7,480 nt of DNA, taken from positions 1 to 7,480 of the forward strand of contig DASZPL010000113.1 of the NCBI GenBank assembly GCA_035550315.1, read 5' to 3'. A program made the position numbers and the translations under genes. This stretch comes from DASZPL01 sp035550315 (GTDB taxonomy: Bacteria; Actinomycetota; Actinomycetes; JAFAQI01). The notes under the pieces are model-generated. The model was not told the origin of the DNA. It made no database searches and saw only the letters and a program-made list of their open reading frames with translations. Shown here piece by piece: positions 5,908-7,480 of the stretch; within the stretch, counting starts at the first letter, position 1; the number at the start of each line of letters is the position of its first letter.

Positions 5908-7480
5908 GCTGGCGCCTCGCCGACCGCGGCCGGCTCGCCCGCCGACCGCGCGGCCGCCACGTCCGCGACGGTGAGCAGTGGCAGCGGGGCCATCACCTTC
6001 GCCACCTGCGGCGCGAACGCCGGCGAGCCGAGCACGACGTCACGGGCCGGCCCGTCGGTGACGACGTCGCCGTCGGCGAGCAGCACAACTCGGTCGGCGA
6101 GCTGCGCGACCAGCTCGACGTCGTGCGTGGCGAGTAACACCGCGCGGCCGTTGGCCGCCAGCCGCCGGACGATCCGGACCAGCCGATGCTTGGCCGCGTA
6201 GTCCAGCCCGCGGGTCGGCTCGTCCAGCGCGATCAGCGGGCCGCCGCCGGCCAGCATCACCGCCAGCGCCAACGACAGCCGCTGCCCTTCGGAGAGGTCA
6301 TTCGGGTGCGCCTCGTCGGCGATCCCCGGCTCGAGTTCGGTGAGCAGCTCGCGCGTGCTGCCCGCCGGGACACCCGCGTCGCGGTCGGCAGCGCGGCACT
6401 CCTGGGCGACGGTCTGCGCCCACAACAGGTCGCCGGGCTGGTGCGGGACGAGTACGACGCGGCCCGAGCAGCCGGCGCGCCCGGTGTCCGGCCGCAGCAA
6501 CCCGGCGAGCGCGGACAGCAACGTGGTCTTGCCGGCGCCGTTACGGCCCATTAGCGCGACGATCTCGCCGCCGCGGATCGCGAAGTCGACGCCGCGCAAT
6601 GCCGGCACGTCGCGGTGCGAGACCCAGAGCTTGCTGGCCCACGCGACCACCGGCCCGGCCGGCTGCGGCGCCGGCTGCGGCGCCGGCGAGAGCCGCTGCT
6701 TCACCCGGCTCGCCCGCCGCCGCGCCTCCCGGATCGACAGCGGCAGCGGCGACCAGCCGAGCAGCCGGCCGAGCTCCACCACCGGCGGCGCGACCGGCGC
6801 CTCGGCGAGCAGGTCCGCCGGGTCGCCGGCGGTCACCCGCTGGCCATCGACGAGCAGCAGTCGGTCGGCGTACTGCACCACCCGCTCCAGCCGGTGCTCC
6901 GCGACGACGACGGTCAACCCGAGGTCGTGCACCAGCCGGGTCAACACCGCGAGCACGTCCTCGGCGGCCGGTGGGTCGAGCGCCGACGTCGGCTCGTCGA
7001 GCACCAGGACCCGGGGCTGCACGGTGAGCACGGCGCCGATCGCGACCCGCTGCTGCTGGCCGGCCGACAGGTCGAGCAGCGGCCGGTCGCGGACGTCGAC
7101 CAGGCCCAGCAGGTCGAGCGTCTCCTCGACCCGGCGCCGCATCACCGCCGGCGCGACGCCGAGTGACTCCATCCCGTAGGCCAGCTCGTCCTCGACGGTG
7201 TCGGTCACGAACCCGGCGAGCGGGTCCTGCCCGACGTAGCCGACGACGTCGGCGAGGTCGCGCGGCCGATGTTCGCGGGTGTCGCGGCCGTCGACCGTCA
7301 CGCGGCCCGCGAGCCGGCCGCCGGTGAAGTGCGGCACCAGCCCGTTGATGCAGCGCAACAGGGTCGACTTCCCGGCGCCGGTCGTCCCCGCGACCAGGCA
7401 CAGTTCGCCCTCGTCGATCTGCAGGTCGACGTCGCGCAGCGACGGGGCGGCGGCGTCCGGATAGGTCACGGTGACCCGCT
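5904..7480 (-). CDS. Double ABC ATPase of an ECF/CbiO-type importer (partial, 5' end off right edge)
   Basis: This is a fusion of two complete ABC ATPase domains that would power an energy-coupling-factor importer at the inner face of the membrane. Counting from the GTG at 7469, domain 1 has Walker A GTTGAGKST (28-36), Q-loop Gln81, signature LSAGQQQ (134-140), Walker B VLVLDEP with catalytic Glu159, and switch His192. Domain 2 has Walker A GRNGAGKTT (308-316), Gln344 in VPHQPGDLL, signature LSEGQ (392-396), Walker B LIALDEP with Glu417, and His449. Both ATP sites thus look active. A basic and Pro/Ala/Gln linker (about 245-275) joins the domains. The reading frame stays open from 7469 to the window edge and encodes RVTVTYPD, the usual first strand of an ABC domain, so the true start lies beyond 7480. 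The gene overlaps the S-component start by four bases. No T component (EcfT/CbiQ-like) is in the window; it may lie upstream, off the right edge. Confidence 0.93.
   Translation of the reverse strand, partial: RVTVTYPDAAAPSLRDVDLQIDEGELCLVAGTTGAGKSTLLRCINGLVPHFTGGRLAGRVTVDGRDTREHRPRDLADVVGYVGQDPLAGFVTDTVEDELAYGMESLGVAPAVMRRRVEETLDLLGLVDVRDRPLLDLSAGQQQRVAIGAVLTVQPRVLVLDEPTSALDPPAAEDVLAVLTRLVHDLGLTVVVAEHRLERVVQYADRLLLVDGQRVTAGDPADLLAEAPVAPPVVELGRLLGWSPLPLSIREARRRASRVKQRLSPAPQPAPQPAGPVVAWASKLWVSHRDVPALRGVDFAIRGGEIVALMGRNGAGKTTLLSALAGLLRPDTGRAGCSGRVVLVPHQPGDLLWAQTVAQECRAADRDAGVPAGSTRELLTELEPGIADEAHPNDLSEGQRLSLALAVMLAGGGPLIALDEPTRGLDYAAKHRLVRIVRRLAANGRAVLLATHDVELVAQLADRVVLLADGDVVTDGPARDVVLGSPAFAPQVAKVMAPLPLLTVADVAAARSAGEPAAVGEAPA
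6659..6687 (-). repeat. Short tandem repeat in the linker between the two ATPase domains
   Basis: The 12-base unit CCGGCTGCGGCG occurs twice in a row (6659-6670, 6671-6682) followed by a partial copy. In the gene's frame it encodes a PAPQPAPQ linker. Its length is a multiple of three, so copy-number change would keep the frame. Confidence 0.7.

Noticed and set aside
7467..7469. GTG at 7467-7469 as the start of the double ATPase
   Set aside because: The frame continues open to the edge and encodes the expected first beta strand of the ABC domain, so the gene is cut by the window instead.

Overview
The window is a GC-rich piece of bacterial chromosome, most probably from an actinomycete. The evidence for this is the strong G/C preference at third codon positions, the frequent GTG starts, two likely leaderless promoters, and the gene order sucB-lpd-pepA diverging from gcvT, which I recall from many actinobacteria. 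The genus cannot be read from the sequence. All intergenic gaps are short (at most 69 bases), so there is no gene-free stretch over 300 bases. I see no tRNA, rRNA, CRISPR array, insertion sequence or prophage.

Left part, minus strand, transcribed right to left: pepA (leucyl aminopeptidase, 1820-3355), lpd (dihydrolipoamide dehydrogenase, 368-1750) and the 5' end of a dihydrolipoamide acyltransferase E2 gene (sucB-like, from 358 off the left edge). The lpd stop codon lies in the ribosome binding site of the E2 gene, so E2 and E3 of a 2-oxoacid dehydrogenase complex appear to be made together. Centre, plus strand: gcvT (aminomethyltransferase, 3408-4505), overlapped by four bases by a small shikimate-kinase-like P-loop kinase (4502-5020). 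The 52-base gap between pepA and gcvT holds two back-to-back promoters, each with a TANNNT -10 box exactly 8 bases before the start codon and no Shine-Dalgarno sequence. Both genes are probably translated from leaderless mRNAs.

Right part, minus strand: a double-ATPase ECF-type transporter subunit (5904 to beyond the right edge) followed, with a four-base overlap, by a membrane protein that looks like an ECF substrate-binding (S) component (5080-5907). The T component is not in the window and may lie off the right edge. The kinase gene and the S-component gene converge on a long, nearly perfect inverted repeat (5024-5084). It is much more AT-rich than its surroundings and sits where a bidirectional terminator would be.

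Functionally this is mostly core metabolism: E2 and E3 of a 2-oxoacid dehydrogenase, T-protein of glycine cleavage (whose L-protein is Lpd), peptide turnover, and vitamin or metal uptake. I did not find a clearly new system. The points most worth checking are the palindromic element, the mirrored leaderless promoters, the substrate of the kinase coupled to gcvT, and the substrate of the ECF transporter.
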